In this document: positions 7,758 to 14,802 of the stretch, piece by piece
How positions within the stretch are numbered: position 1 is the stretch's first letter
Layout of the letters: every line of letters begins with the position of its first letter
NCBI GenBank assembly: GCA_017535725.1
Contig: JAFXTO010000037.1
Location: 1-43,810, forward strand
DNA: 43,810 nucleotides
Reading direction: 5' to 3'
DNA from: Bacteroidaceae bacterium
Lineage (GTDB): Bacteria; Bacteroidota; Bacteroidia; Bacteroidales; Bacteroidaceae
Notes under the pieces: generated by a model
What the model saw: only the letters and a program-made list of their open reading frames with translations
What the model was told of the DNA's origin: nothing
Databases searched by the model: none
Made by a program: the position numbers and the translations under genes

Positions 7758-8351
7758 TTAGCGCTTCTTTTTCTTCTTGGTGGCGGCGTTGCTGCCGGGG
7801 AGGTGGCCGTTGGTGACGGATGCGAATTGGAAGCCTTCGGGGATGCGGGCGGTGCCGTCGGTGTAGGAGGCGAGGTCGGCGTCGACCTTGCGCTCGTCCA
7901 TGGCATCGCGGTTCCAGTTATAGAGGCTGCGCTTCATGTAGTTAGCCATCATGGCTGTCAGCTCTTCGCGCTCTGGTCCTTCGGGCATGTCGCGCAAATG
8001 CTTCATGAATGCCTCGGTGAGGTGGCCGTAGTGGCGGAAGCGGATGCGCTGCATGGGATATTTCAGTGGACGGGGACGCGCCTGCATATCCTCTTTCTTC
8101 ACGACCTCGAAGGGATAGTCGATATCCAGTCGATAGTCAGAGAGGATGGCCAGCTGATCCCAGAGCTTGTGCTCGAAGTCGGGCTGCTGACGGCCTTCGG
8201 GGTTCATCGTGGCCATGATGCCGATGATGGTTTCGGCACAGAGTTGTCGCTGTGCGCGGTCTTCGATGGCGATACAGATGTCCACCATCTCCTGAATGCC
8301 TCGTCCGTATTCGGGCAGGATGAGTTTCTCGCGTTGGGTGTTGTAGGTCAT
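7758..8351 (-). CDS. DUF4290 domain-containing protein
   Basis: The 197-residue protein begins MTYNTQREKLILPEYGRGIQEMV, the signature start of DUF4290, a Bacteroidetes-specific family of unknown function. It is predicted soluble, mostly helical and without a signal peptide, so cytoplasmic. The C-terminus ends in a Lys run (ATKKKKKR), which may be a disordered basic tail. It lies between tsaB and murA, the usual setting of this family. Conservation next to cell-wall and translation genes hints at a housekeeping role, but nothing in the sequence shows an activity. Confidence 0.9.
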   Translation of the reverse strand: MTYNTQREKLILPEYGRGIQEMVDICIAIEDRAQRQLCAETIIGIMATMNPEGRQQPDFEHKLWDQLAILSDYRLDIDYPFEVVKKEDMQARPRPLKYPMQRIRFRHYGHLTEAFMKHLRDMPEGPEREELTAMMANYMKRSLYNWNRDAMDERKVDADLASYTDGTARIPEGFQFASVTNGHLPGSNAATKKKKKR

Positions 8352-8363
8352 TATTTTAGGAGG

Positions 8364-8458
8364 GGGAGTTTTTGAGTTTATGAGTTTTTGAGGTGATGGG
8401 GTGAATGGGCTTAATGGGGGGTGATGGGGATAATGGGGTTTATGGGGTTAATGAGTGG
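8364..8458. repeat. GAGTTTTTGA / ATGGGGTTA minisatellite spacer
   Basis: A run of GAGTTTATGAGTTTTTGAG followed by degenerate ATGGGGTTAATGGGG units fills the tsaB-DUF4290 spacer. It reaches into the end of tsaB, whose last codons (LTP-stop) lie in the repeat. Confidence 0.65.
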
Positions 8459-9147
8459 AGGAGGTCCTTGGGCTTGGTGGCCACGAACTCCTTGAGGTAG
8501 AAGGGTTCGAAGTAGGCGGTGTCTGCAAAGTCGTTGTTCCAGAACTTCCGCTCGGCCAGGGGCTGCATGTACTTCGCCTGCGGGTGGATATCCTCGATGA
8601 AGATGGCGTTGGGGTGGCTGATGACCTCACGACACTTGGCTGCACCCGGACCAAAGAAGCAGACGGGGCCTCGGTCAAGGTATTCGGCGTAGGTCGAGGC
8701 ATCGACGATATCTGCCTGTGTCCCTCGCACTTCACGAAGTGCCCGGTCGTAGACGGCGGCATAGACCTCCATGCGGCGGGCATCAATCATGGGAACGAAA
8801 AGCGCCTGTTCGGGCAAGTCCTCGCGGAAGAGCAGCAAGGGTACGGTCAAAAGCTTCAGGGTAGGGACAGAGAGCAAGGGTACTCCACGACCGTAGGCCA
8901 CGCCCTTGGCCAGGGAGACGCCGATGCGCAGCCCTGTGTAGCTGCCCGGGCCTTCGCTGACGGCCACCGCATCGAGCGGGATGGCGTGGCTCTCGGCAAA
9001 ACTCAGTGCTTCCTCCACAAAGGGAGCGCAGACCGTGGCATGGTTAGGCCCCTCGAAGTCTGCCTGGTCGAAGATGACGGCGCTGTCCTGACTGACCGCC
9101 ACAGAGCACACTTTCGTACTGGTTTCTATATGTAGTATGCAAGCCAT
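8440..9147 (-). CDS. tsaB: tRNA threonylcarbamoyladenosine biosynthesis protein TsaB
   Basis: TsaB is the ASKHA-fold partner that scaffolds TsaD and TsaE for N6-threonylcarbamoyladenosine formation at A37 of ANN-decoding tRNAs. The 235-residue protein has the N-terminal ILHIETSTKVCSVAV strand pair, the signature SEGPGSYTGLRIGVSLAKG at about residues 63-82, and the PMIDARRMEVYAAVY segment, all typical of TsaB. It starts at ATG 9147 close behind a TATCTTTG promoter element and is the first gene of the six-gene minus-strand operon ending in rseP. Confidence 0.95.
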   Translation of the reverse strand: MACILHIETSTKVCSVAVSQDSAVIFDQADFEGPNHATVCAPFVEEALSFAESHAIPLDAVAVSEGPGSYTGLRIGVSLAKGVAYGRGVPLLSVPTLKLLTVPLLLFREDLPEQALFVPMIDARRMEVYAAVYDRALREVRGTQADIVDASTYAEYLDRGPVCFFGPGAAKCREVISHPNAIFIEDIHPQAKYMQPLAERKFWNNDFADTAYFEPFYLKEFVATKPKDLLHSLTP

Positions 9148-9175
9148 TTCTCGCGTTCGTTTGATAATTTGGGCG

Positions 9176-9183
9176 CAAAGATA
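9176..9183 (-). promoter_or_regulatory. Promoter -7 element for the tsaB-rseP operon
   Basis: Minus strand TATCTTTG, followed by CGCCC, lies 28 bases upstream of the tsaB ATG; AT-rich sequence precedes it. The GH92 promoter is divergent. Confidence 0.6.
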
Positions 9184-9258
9184 TAAAAAACTCCCGTCAT
9201 TAGAGCAGGATTAGTAAAAAATAACGTTTCAAGGGGGCGACAAGATGACAGAAAGCAG

Positions 9259-9266
9259 TAACTTTG
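9259..9266 (+). promoter_or_regulatory. Promoter -7 element for the GH92 gene
   Basis: TAACTTTG, followed by CACACG, fits the TAnnTTTG pattern. The predicted leader then holds four 7-base variants (TTTGACG, TTTAGCG, TTTGGCG, TTTATAA) before the ATG at 9323. Confidence 0.6.
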
Positions 9267-9322
9267 CACACGAAATCTCGTTTGACGTTTAGCGTTTGGC
9301 GTTTATAAGCAACAAAAAATAC

Positions 9323-10768
9323 ATGCAAAACCTTAAGTATTTCCTTTCCCTCGTATTCCTGATTTTCTTCGCCCTCACGCCCAGCGTGTCGGCCAAAGAT
9401 GTACGGGTGCAAACGCAAGTTCCGCCTTTGGAACTCGTGAATCCTTTTATTGGTACAAGCGGTATGGGCCATACTTTCCCCGGTGCCTGTGCGCCCTTCG
9501 GAGCCGTGCAGCTTAGCCCTGATACCGACACCATTCCGCACAATGTCGATGGACAGTACCAACCACAGACCTACGACTACTGTGCCGGCTACCGCTACGA
9601 TGACCCGACGATAGTTGGTTTCAGCCACACCCACCTCAGTGGAACGGGACACAGCGACCTGGGCGACCTGCTTATCATGCCACAAACGGGAGCCTTGCTG
9701 CTGAATCCAGGCACACGCGACAACCCCGACGCCGGCTACCGACAGCGCTACAGCCACGAGACGGAGCAGGCGAGGCCGGGCTATTACGAGGTCACGCTGG
9801 CCGACAACGGTGTGCGCGTCCAGCTGACAGCCTCTTCGCGCGTGGGCGTACATTGTTATACTTTCCCCAAGGATGCCGAGGTGCAACGCCTTGTCCTGGA
9901 CCTGACACATGGCATCTACAACTACGACTCGAAAGTACTATGGAGCAGCCTGCGCGTGGAGAACGACACTTTGCTGACCGGTTACCGCATCACACAAGGT
10001 TGGGCACGAGCCAATTACACCTATTTCGCCATCACCTTCTCCCGTCCTATCAAGAATTACGGCTACCGTGACCGCCGACGCGAACCTTATATGGGTTTCT
10101 GGGGCAAGCTCGATCTCCAACATAACTTCCCAGATATCGGTGGACGTAGCGTGGTGGCTTATTTCGAGTTTGACGGCGTAGCAGATGAAGGCTTGGTCGC
10201 AAAGGTCGCCCTCTCCGCTGTCTCGGCAGAAGGCGCGCTGAAGAACCTGCGCACGGAAGTGGGCGGCAAGAGTTTTGACCAAGTCTGTGCAGAGACGAAA
10301 GCCGCCTGGGAGCGCGAGTTGTCAACCATTCAGGTGGAGGGTACCGACGATCAGCGGGCCATGTTCTACACTTCGCTCTACCACACGATGATTAACCCGT
10401 CGGTCTATTCAGACGTGGATGGGCGCTACCGTGGTGTGGACGGAGCCATCCATGAGTCCGAAGGGTTCCAGAACTACACTGTCTTCTCGCTCTGGGACAC
10501 CTACCGCGCATTGCATCCCCTGCTGGGACTCATCAAGCCCGACCGCAATACCGATATGGTACGTTCGATGCTGGCCCACCAGCAGCAGAGTGTGAATCAC
10601 ATCCTGCCCGTATGGAGTCTGATGGGCAACGAAGGTTGGTGCATGACTGGTTACCACGGCGTTAGTGTGGTGGCCGATGCGGTGGTCAAAGGTGCTCCGT
10701 TGGAACGTAGGGCAGTACTCGATGCGTTGAAGACAACAGCCACCTGGTCGCGTTTCCCTGGACTGTAA
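9323..10768 (+). CDS. GH92 alpha-mannosidase, N-terminal part (ends at an in-frame stop)
   Basis: GH92 enzymes are calcium-dependent exo-alpha-mannosidases that trim host or yeast mannans and N-glycans. This 481-residue part starts with a signal peptide (MQNLKYFLSLVFLIFF..SVSA) and shows the family N-terminal motif VNPFIGTSGMGHTFPGACAPFG, then GFSHTHLSGTGHSD, and FYTSLYHTMINPSVYSDVDG at the start of the catalytic barrel. ATG 9323 is preferred over the upstream TTG because the signal peptide begins there. The frame ends at TAA 10766-10768 after PGL, in the middle of the catalytic domain, and continues in the same frame without loss of homology. It is one gene broken by a single nonsense codon, unless that is a sequencing error or a read-through site. 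Confidence 0.9.
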   Translation: MQNLKYFLSLVFLIFFALTPSVSAKDVRVQTQVPPLELVNPFIGTSGMGHTFPGACAPFGAVQLSPDTDTIPHNVDGQYQPQTYDYCAGYRYDDPTIVGFSHTHLSGTGHSDLGDLLIMPQTGALLLNPGTRDNPDAGYRQRYSHETEQARPGYYEVTLADNGVRVQLTASSRVGVHCYTFPKDAEVQRLVLDLTHGIYNYDSKVLWSSLRVENDTLLTGYRITQGWARANYTYFAITFSRPIKNYGYRDRRREPYMGFWGKLDLQHNFPDIGGRSVVAYFEFDGVADEGLVAKVALSAVSAEGALKNLRTEVGGKSFDQVCAETKAAWERELSTIQVEGTDDQRAMFYTSLYHTMINPSVYSDVDGRYRGVDGAIHESEGFQNYTVFSLWDTYRALHPLLGLIKPDRNTDMVRSMLAHQQQSVNHILPVWSLMGNEGWCMTGYHGVSVVADAVVKGAPLERRAVLDALKTTATWSRFPGL

Positions 10769-10774
10769 GCCTAT

Positions 10775-12397
10775 ATGCGACGTGGCTATGCACCCTTCGA
10801 TCACGACGGCACAGCAGCCTCCAACACCTTGGAGTATGCCTACGATGACTTTGCCGTCTATGCAGCAGCCAAGACGTTGAATGACAAGCCGATGGCCGAT
10901 ACGTTCGAGGCACGTGCAGGCTACTATCGCAACACCTTCGACCCGCGAACCGGCTATGCCACGCCACGCTATGCCGACGGTCGCTTCAAGGACGACATGG
11001 ATCCGTTGCAGACCTATGGTGAGGGCTTCATCGAGGGCAATTCCTGGAACTTCTCGTTCCACGTACCGCATGATGTCTATGGACTGATGCAGCAGATGGG
11101 TGGTGAGAAAGTGTTCCGTCAGCGGTTGAATGAACTGTTCTCCATGCATCTGCCCGAGAAATATTACGCAGATAATGAGGATATCACTGAAGACTGTCTC
11201 GTGGGAGGCTACGTCCACGGCAACGAACCCAGCCACCACGTGCCTTATCTGTATGCATGGACCGCAGAACCCTGGAAGACGCAGGAGTGGCTGCGCACCA
11301 TCATGAATAAGATGTACCGCAACGATATTCGGGGACTGGGCGGCAACGACGATTGTGGGCAGATGTCTGCATGGTTCATCTTCTCTGCCATCGGCTTTTA
11401 CCCCGTCTGTCCAGGTACGGATCAGTATGTCATCGGTGCTCCCTACCTCCCATACGCGGACGTGACATTGCCCAACGGCAGACATATCGTCGTCAAGGCC
11501 CCCAAGGTCAGCGACCGCAACCGCTATGTCAAGCGCCTGCTGCTCAACGGGAAACCTTATCCGCACCTTTTCCTTACCCACCGCCAGCTGACCGATGGCT
11601 GCGTCCTCGAATTTGAGATGAGCGACAAGCCTAACCGCCAGCGCGGTCTGAAGCCGGAAGACAAGCCCTTCTCCCTTTCCTCCTTAACAGGGAGGGCGGG
11701 GGGAGAGTCTTGGGACGCCCACCTCGGAGCTATCGCTTTCATCGATAAAGCGCCTCATTCACAGGGATCTGCCATCTATCATGCCCTCATCCAAGACCCG
11801 GACGCCTACATTCGCAAGGTGGCGTGTGAGGTGATGCAATGCCTCTATTTCACTCCCGAGGACAGCATTCCACAGCTGCACCGCCTGCGCTACGTCCTCA
11901 AGGACGACCCGGGTGTCTCGGCTAAAAACGGAGGCGGCGGCTACGTGGAAATCTTCTACAGCTCGCGTCATGTGGAGAAGTCCTTCAAGAACAATGACAC
12001 GGCCCGTGTGGATTTCGAGACACGCGGTGTGCTGCTCCATGAGCTGACCCACGCCTTCCAGCTCGAACCGCAGGGCATTGGTGGCTATAGTGATAATCCC
12101 GTTGTGTGGCAACTGATTGAAGGCGTGGCAGATGCCGTGCGTGTTGCCTGTGGCGGCTTCCATGACGAAACCGACCGTCCGAAGGGCGGTAACTACACCG
12201 AAGGCTACCGCCATGTAGGTTACTTCTTCGACTGGCTTCGCCGCAACAAGGACAAGGACTTCATCCGCAAAATCAATCGTTCGTGTCTCGAAGTGGTGCC
12301 CTGGTCGTGGGATGGCGCCATGAGCTATGCTCTTGGACGAAAATGCACAGCCGATGAGCTCTGGAAGGAATACCAAGTGGCAGTAGGGGACATATAA
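10775..12397 (+). CDS. GH92 alpha-mannosidase C-terminal part fused to a basic secretory protein (BSP) metallopeptidase domain
   Basis: This frame continues the preceding gene in the same phase: AYMRRGYAPFDHDG directly follows the stop and aligns with the GH92 segment before the TLEYAYDD motif. Family motifs HGNEPSHH and GNDDCGQMSAW, which carry acid/base residues of GH92, are present. GH92 similarity ends near residue 285. After a linker (SLSSLTGRAGGES) derived from a repeat comes a roughly 240-residue BSP-type peptidase domain with HELTH at residues 422-426 and the family follow-up LIEGVADAVR. BSP proteins are predicted zinc metallopeptidases. Together they suggest a secreted glycoprotein-degrading enzyme. 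On its own this fragment lacks a signal peptide, so export needs the upstream half. Confidence 0.85.
   Translation: MRRGYAPFDHDGTAASNTLEYAYDDFAVYAAAKTLNDKPMADTFEARAGYYRNTFDPRTGYATPRYADGRFKDDMDPLQTYGEGFIEGNSWNFSFHVPHDVYGLMQQMGGEKVFRQRLNELFSMHLPEKYYADNEDITEDCLVGGYVHGNEPSHHVPYLYAWTAEPWKTQEWLRTIMNKMYRNDIRGLGGNDDCGQMSAWFIFSAIGFYPVCPGTDQYVIGAPYLPYADVTLPNGRHIVVKAPKVSDRNRYVKRLLLNGKPYPHLFLTHRQLTDGCVLEFEMSDKPNRQRGLKPEDKPFSLSSLTGRAGGESWDAHLGAIAFIDKAPHSQGSAIYHALIQDPDAYIRKVACEVMQCLYFTPEDSIPQLHRLRYVLKDDPGVSAKNGGGGYVEIFYSSRHVEKSFKNNDTARVDFETRGVLLHELTHAFQLEPQGIGGYSDNPVVWQLIEGVADAVRVACGGFHDETDRPKGGNYTEGYRHVGYFFDWLRRNKDKDFIRKINRSCLEVVPWSWDGAMSYALGRKCTADELWKEYQVAVGDI
11670..11710 (+). repeat. In-frame repeat remnant in the GH92-BSP linker
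   Basis: TTTCCTCCTTAACAGGGAGG and the G-rich bases after it encode SLSSLTGRAGGES. The sequence matches the repeat at the dxr 3' end and resembles the right arm of the palindromes in the AraC regulator. It sits exactly between two protein domains and keeps the frame. Confidence 0.6.
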
Positions 12398-12485
12398 GTG
12401 GCCGTAGGAGACATAAAAAAATAGGCTTTTGAACCTTTAAGCAGAAAAACTCCAAACTCTCAACCTTTAACTCTCAACTTTTTTG

Positions 12486-12493
12486 TACCTTTG
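12486..12493 (+). promoter_or_regulatory. Promoter -7 element for yicC-gmk-nadD
   Basis: TACCTTTG, followed by CACCCG, lies 56 bases before the yicC ATG. Just upstream is a short repeat of AACTCTCAACCTTT. Confidence 0.6.
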
Positions 12494-12549
12494 CACCCGA
12501 AATCCTCATATTATACGTCAAACGTTCATCGCAAAACGATCAATCAACA

Positions 12550-13428
12550 ATGATACTCTCCATGACAGGCTACGGCAAAGCCTCCGCCGAGTTTGGCGGC
12601 AAGAAAATCACAGCCGAAATCAAGTCCTTGAACAGCAAGGCGTTGGACTTGCAGACCCGCATCGCACCCATCTACCGCGAGAAGGAGATGGAACTCCGCG
12701 CCATGATTAGCTCGGAACTCGAACGTGGCAAGGTGGACTTCAGCCTCTACATCGAGTGCGACGATGCCAGTGCCGCCACACCCATCAACCGTCCCGTCCT
12801 GAAATCCTATTTGGAGCAGCTACGCTCTGTAGCCGATGAGCTGGGAATCAAAGATCCCGAAGGACGTTGGCTGCCCACGTTGCTGCGTCTGCCGGATGTG
12901 TTGACAAGAACGGAGGTGGTGGAACTCACGGACGAGGAATGGACCGTTGCACGGGGTGTCGCACAACAGGCTATCAGCCGACTGATGGATTTCCGTCGTC
13001 AGGAAGGTGCTGCGCTGGAACGCAAGTTCACGGAGAAGATAGACAACATTGCCGCATTGCTCACTCAGATAGAACCCTACGAACAGGCACGTGTGGAGAA
13101 AATACGTAGCCGAATCGTCGATGGGCTCAACTCCATCCCGGAAGTGCAGGTGGACCGCAACCGTCTGGAGCAGGAGATGATCTATTACATCGAGAAGTTA
13201 GACATCAACGAGGAGAAGCAACGACTCGTCAATCACCTCCAGTATTTCCGTCAGACCATGCAGAACGGCCACGGTCAGGGCAAGAAGCTCGGATTCATCG
13301 CCCAGGAGATGGGACGTGAAATCAACACCACTGGCAGCAAGAGCAATATCGCCGAGATGCAGAACATCGTCGTACGCATGAAGGACGAGCTCGAACAGAT
13401 TAAGGAACAAGTACTAAATGTGATGTAA
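12550..13428 (+). CDS. yicC: YicC/YloC family endoribonuclease
   Basis: The 292-residue product starts MILSMTGYGKASAE, the family's hallmark N-terminus, and ends with the conserved C-terminal motif FIAQEMGREINTTGSKSN followed by a helical stretch. The E. coli YicC is reported as an endoribonuclease acting on small RNAs; the Bacteroidetes member is unstudied as far as I know. It is cytoplasmic and full length. The stop is one base from the gmk ATG, so the two are translationally close and co-transcribed, an arrangement seen widely. Confidence 0.93.
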   Translation: MILSMTGYGKASAEFGGKKITAEIKSLNSKALDLQTRIAPIYREKEMELRAMISSELERGKVDFSLYIECDDASAATPINRPVLKSYLEQLRSVADELGIKDPEGRWLPTLLRLPDVLTRTEVVELTDEEWTVARGVAQQAISRLMDFRRQEGAALERKFTEKIDNIAALLTQIEPYEQARVEKIRSRIVDGLNSIPEVQVDRNRLEQEMIYYIEKLDINEEKQRLVNHLQYFRQTMQNGHGQGKKLGFIAQEMGREINTTGSKSNIAEMQNIVVRMKDELEQIKEQVLNVM

Positions 13429-13429
13429 T

Positions 13430-13999
13430 ATGAGTAAAGTCATCATTTTCTGCGCTCCTTCGGGTAGCGGCAAGAGTACCATTATCAACAGCCTGATGCC
13501 CCGTGAGGAATTGCACCTCGCTTTCTCCATTTCCGCCACCACTCGCTCACCCCGCGGTGATGAGCGCGATGGCGTGGAATACCTGTTCTTGTCGCTCGAC
13601 GAGTTCCGTAAGCATGTGGCCAAAGAGGATTTTATTGAATATGAGCAGGTTTATTTAGGTTGCTTCTACGGAACCCTGAAGTCTCAGGTGGAGTCTCAGT
13701 TTGCAGCAGGGCAGAATGTGGTCTTCGATGTGGATGTCCACGGCGGCATGCGTCTGAAGGAATATTTTGGTGACCGCGCTCTCAGTCTATTCATCCAGCC
13801 CCCCAGCATCGAAGAATTGCGTCGCCGTCTGGAAGGCCGTGCCACCGACGCCCCTGAAAAAATCGACGAGCGTATTGCCCGTGCCGAGTACGAACTCTCC
13901 TTTGCTCCTCGCTTTGACCGAGTGGTCATCAACGACGACCTCGAAATGGCCAAGGCAGAAGCCTACGAGGTCATCAAGAAATTTCTTTCAGAAGATTAA
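13430..13999 (+). CDS. gmk: Guanylate kinase
   Basis: Gmk phosphorylates GMP to GDP with ATP. The 189 residues show the P-loop APSGSGKSTI at residues 9-18, the GMP-binding SATTRSPRGDERDGVEYLFL segment, YGTLKSQVE, and the conserved FDVDVHGGMRLK. Length is standard. The ATG follows the yicC stop by one base, and its TAA overlaps a repeat-derived ATG that leads into nadD. It is the middle gene of yicC-gmk-nadD. Confidence 0.96.
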   Translation: MSKVIIFCAPSGSGKSTIINSLMPREELHLAFSISATTRSPRGDERDGVEYLFLSLDEFRKHVAKEDFIEYEQVYLGCFYGTLKSQVESQFAAGQNVVFDVDVHGGMRLKEYFGDRALSLFIQPPSIEELRRRLEGRATDAPEKIDERIARAEYELSFAPRFDRVVINDDLEMAKAEAYEVIKKFLSED

Positions 14000-14075
14000 T
14001 GGGTCTTAATGGGGCCTATGGGTCTCATGGGCTTTATGGGTCTAATAGGTCTAATGGGCGCAATAGGTTTTATAA
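13999..14075. repeat. ATGGGTCTAATGGG minisatellite spacer
   Basis: Imperfect ATGGGNCTNA units (for example ATGGGTCTCATGGGCTTTATG) fill the gmk-nadD spacer. They extend the nadD frame upstream as MGLNGAYGSHGLYGSNRSNG, which has no homology and is probably not translated. Confidence 0.7.
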
Positions 14076-14094
14076 CCTTCATCCATCATTTCTT

Positions 14095-14697
14095 ATGATT
14101 ACAGGAATCTACGGCGGCAGCTTCAATCCCATCCATCAGGGCCACACTACTCTCGGTCAGTGGCTGGTGCGTCATCATTATTTGGAAGAACTATGGTTTC
14201 TAGTGTCGCCGCAGAATCCGTTGAAGCCTGCGTCGGGATTGTTGGATGACGATGCCCGCCTGCATCTGGCACGTCTCGCAGTAGGACGGAAACGACATTT
14301 GCGAGTCAGCGATTTTGAGTTCCATCTGCCTCGTCCTTCTTACATGGTACATACCCTTGAAGCCTTGCGGGAGGCGTACCCTGATCGTGATTTTGTCCTC
14401 GTCATCGGAGCCGACAATTGGTATCGCTTCCCTGACTGGTATCAGTCCGATGAAATCATGCGTCACCACCGCCTGCTCGTCTATCCTCGGCCTGGCTATC
14501 CCATAGACCCTGCTTCCTTGCCGGATTCCACAATTTCCGGAGCCCCTTCCGTCATGCTCGTGGACACGCCTCTGCTGGATATCTCTTCTACCCAGGTGCG
14601 TCGGTCTATCGCCCAAGATTCCGATTATGCAGGCGAAGGTCTTGACCCACGTGTCTGGCAGGCGATTCAACGAAATCGTTATTACTTTCCTGTTTAA
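14095..14697 (+). CDS. nadD: Nicotinate-nucleotide adenylyltransferase
   Basis: NadD adenylates nicotinate mononucleotide to deamido-NAD in NAD biosynthesis. The protein begins MITGIYGGSFNPIHQGH, the nucleotidyltransferase (T/H)xGH-type signature, and has LVIGADNWYRFPDWY and the C-terminal ISSTQVRRSI motif. ATG 14095 (200 residues) is chosen over the earlier in-frame ATG at 13999 because the extra 32 residues are minisatellite-derived and the conserved fold begins at 14095. It is the last gene of yicC-gmk-nadD and converges on the EF-G2 gene. Confidence 0.94.
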   Translation: MITGIYGGSFNPIHQGHTTLGQWLVRHHYLEELWFLVSPQNPLKPASGLLDDDARLHLARLAVGRKRHLRVSDFEFHLPRPSYMVHTLEALREAYPDRDFVLVIGADNWYRFPDWYQSDEIMRHHRLLVYPRPGYPIDPASLPDSTISGAPSVMLVDTPLLDISSTQVRRSIAQDSDYAGEGLDPRVWQAIQRNRYYFPV

Positions 14698-14740
14698 GCC
14701 CCAATAGGTCATTAGGCCGACCTATATATAAAAAAGGTGT

Positions 14741-14774
14741 GAAAAAGGGGACTTTTCCGATTGGAAAAGTCCCC
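14741..14774 (-). terminator. Rho-independent terminator for the EF-G2 gene
   Basis: GGGGACTTTTCC (14747-14758), loop GATT and GGAAAAGTCCCC (14763-14774) make a perfect 12-bp stem. On the minus strand it is followed by TTTTTC and, a little later, another T run, so it terminates the minus-strand gene. Confidence 0.85.
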
Positions 14775-14802
14775 TGCAATAACTTTAGTAGGAGGGAATG
14801 AA

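Noticed and set aside
7366-7906. Several Pro/Gly/Arg-rich open frames in the G-rich spacer
   Set aside because: All phases are open because the tract is polypurine and lacks stops; the peptides are low complexity and unlike proteins.
13999-14094. Extended nadD start at 13999
   Set aside because: The added residues are encoded by an ATGGGTCTA minisatellite and precede the conserved NadD start.
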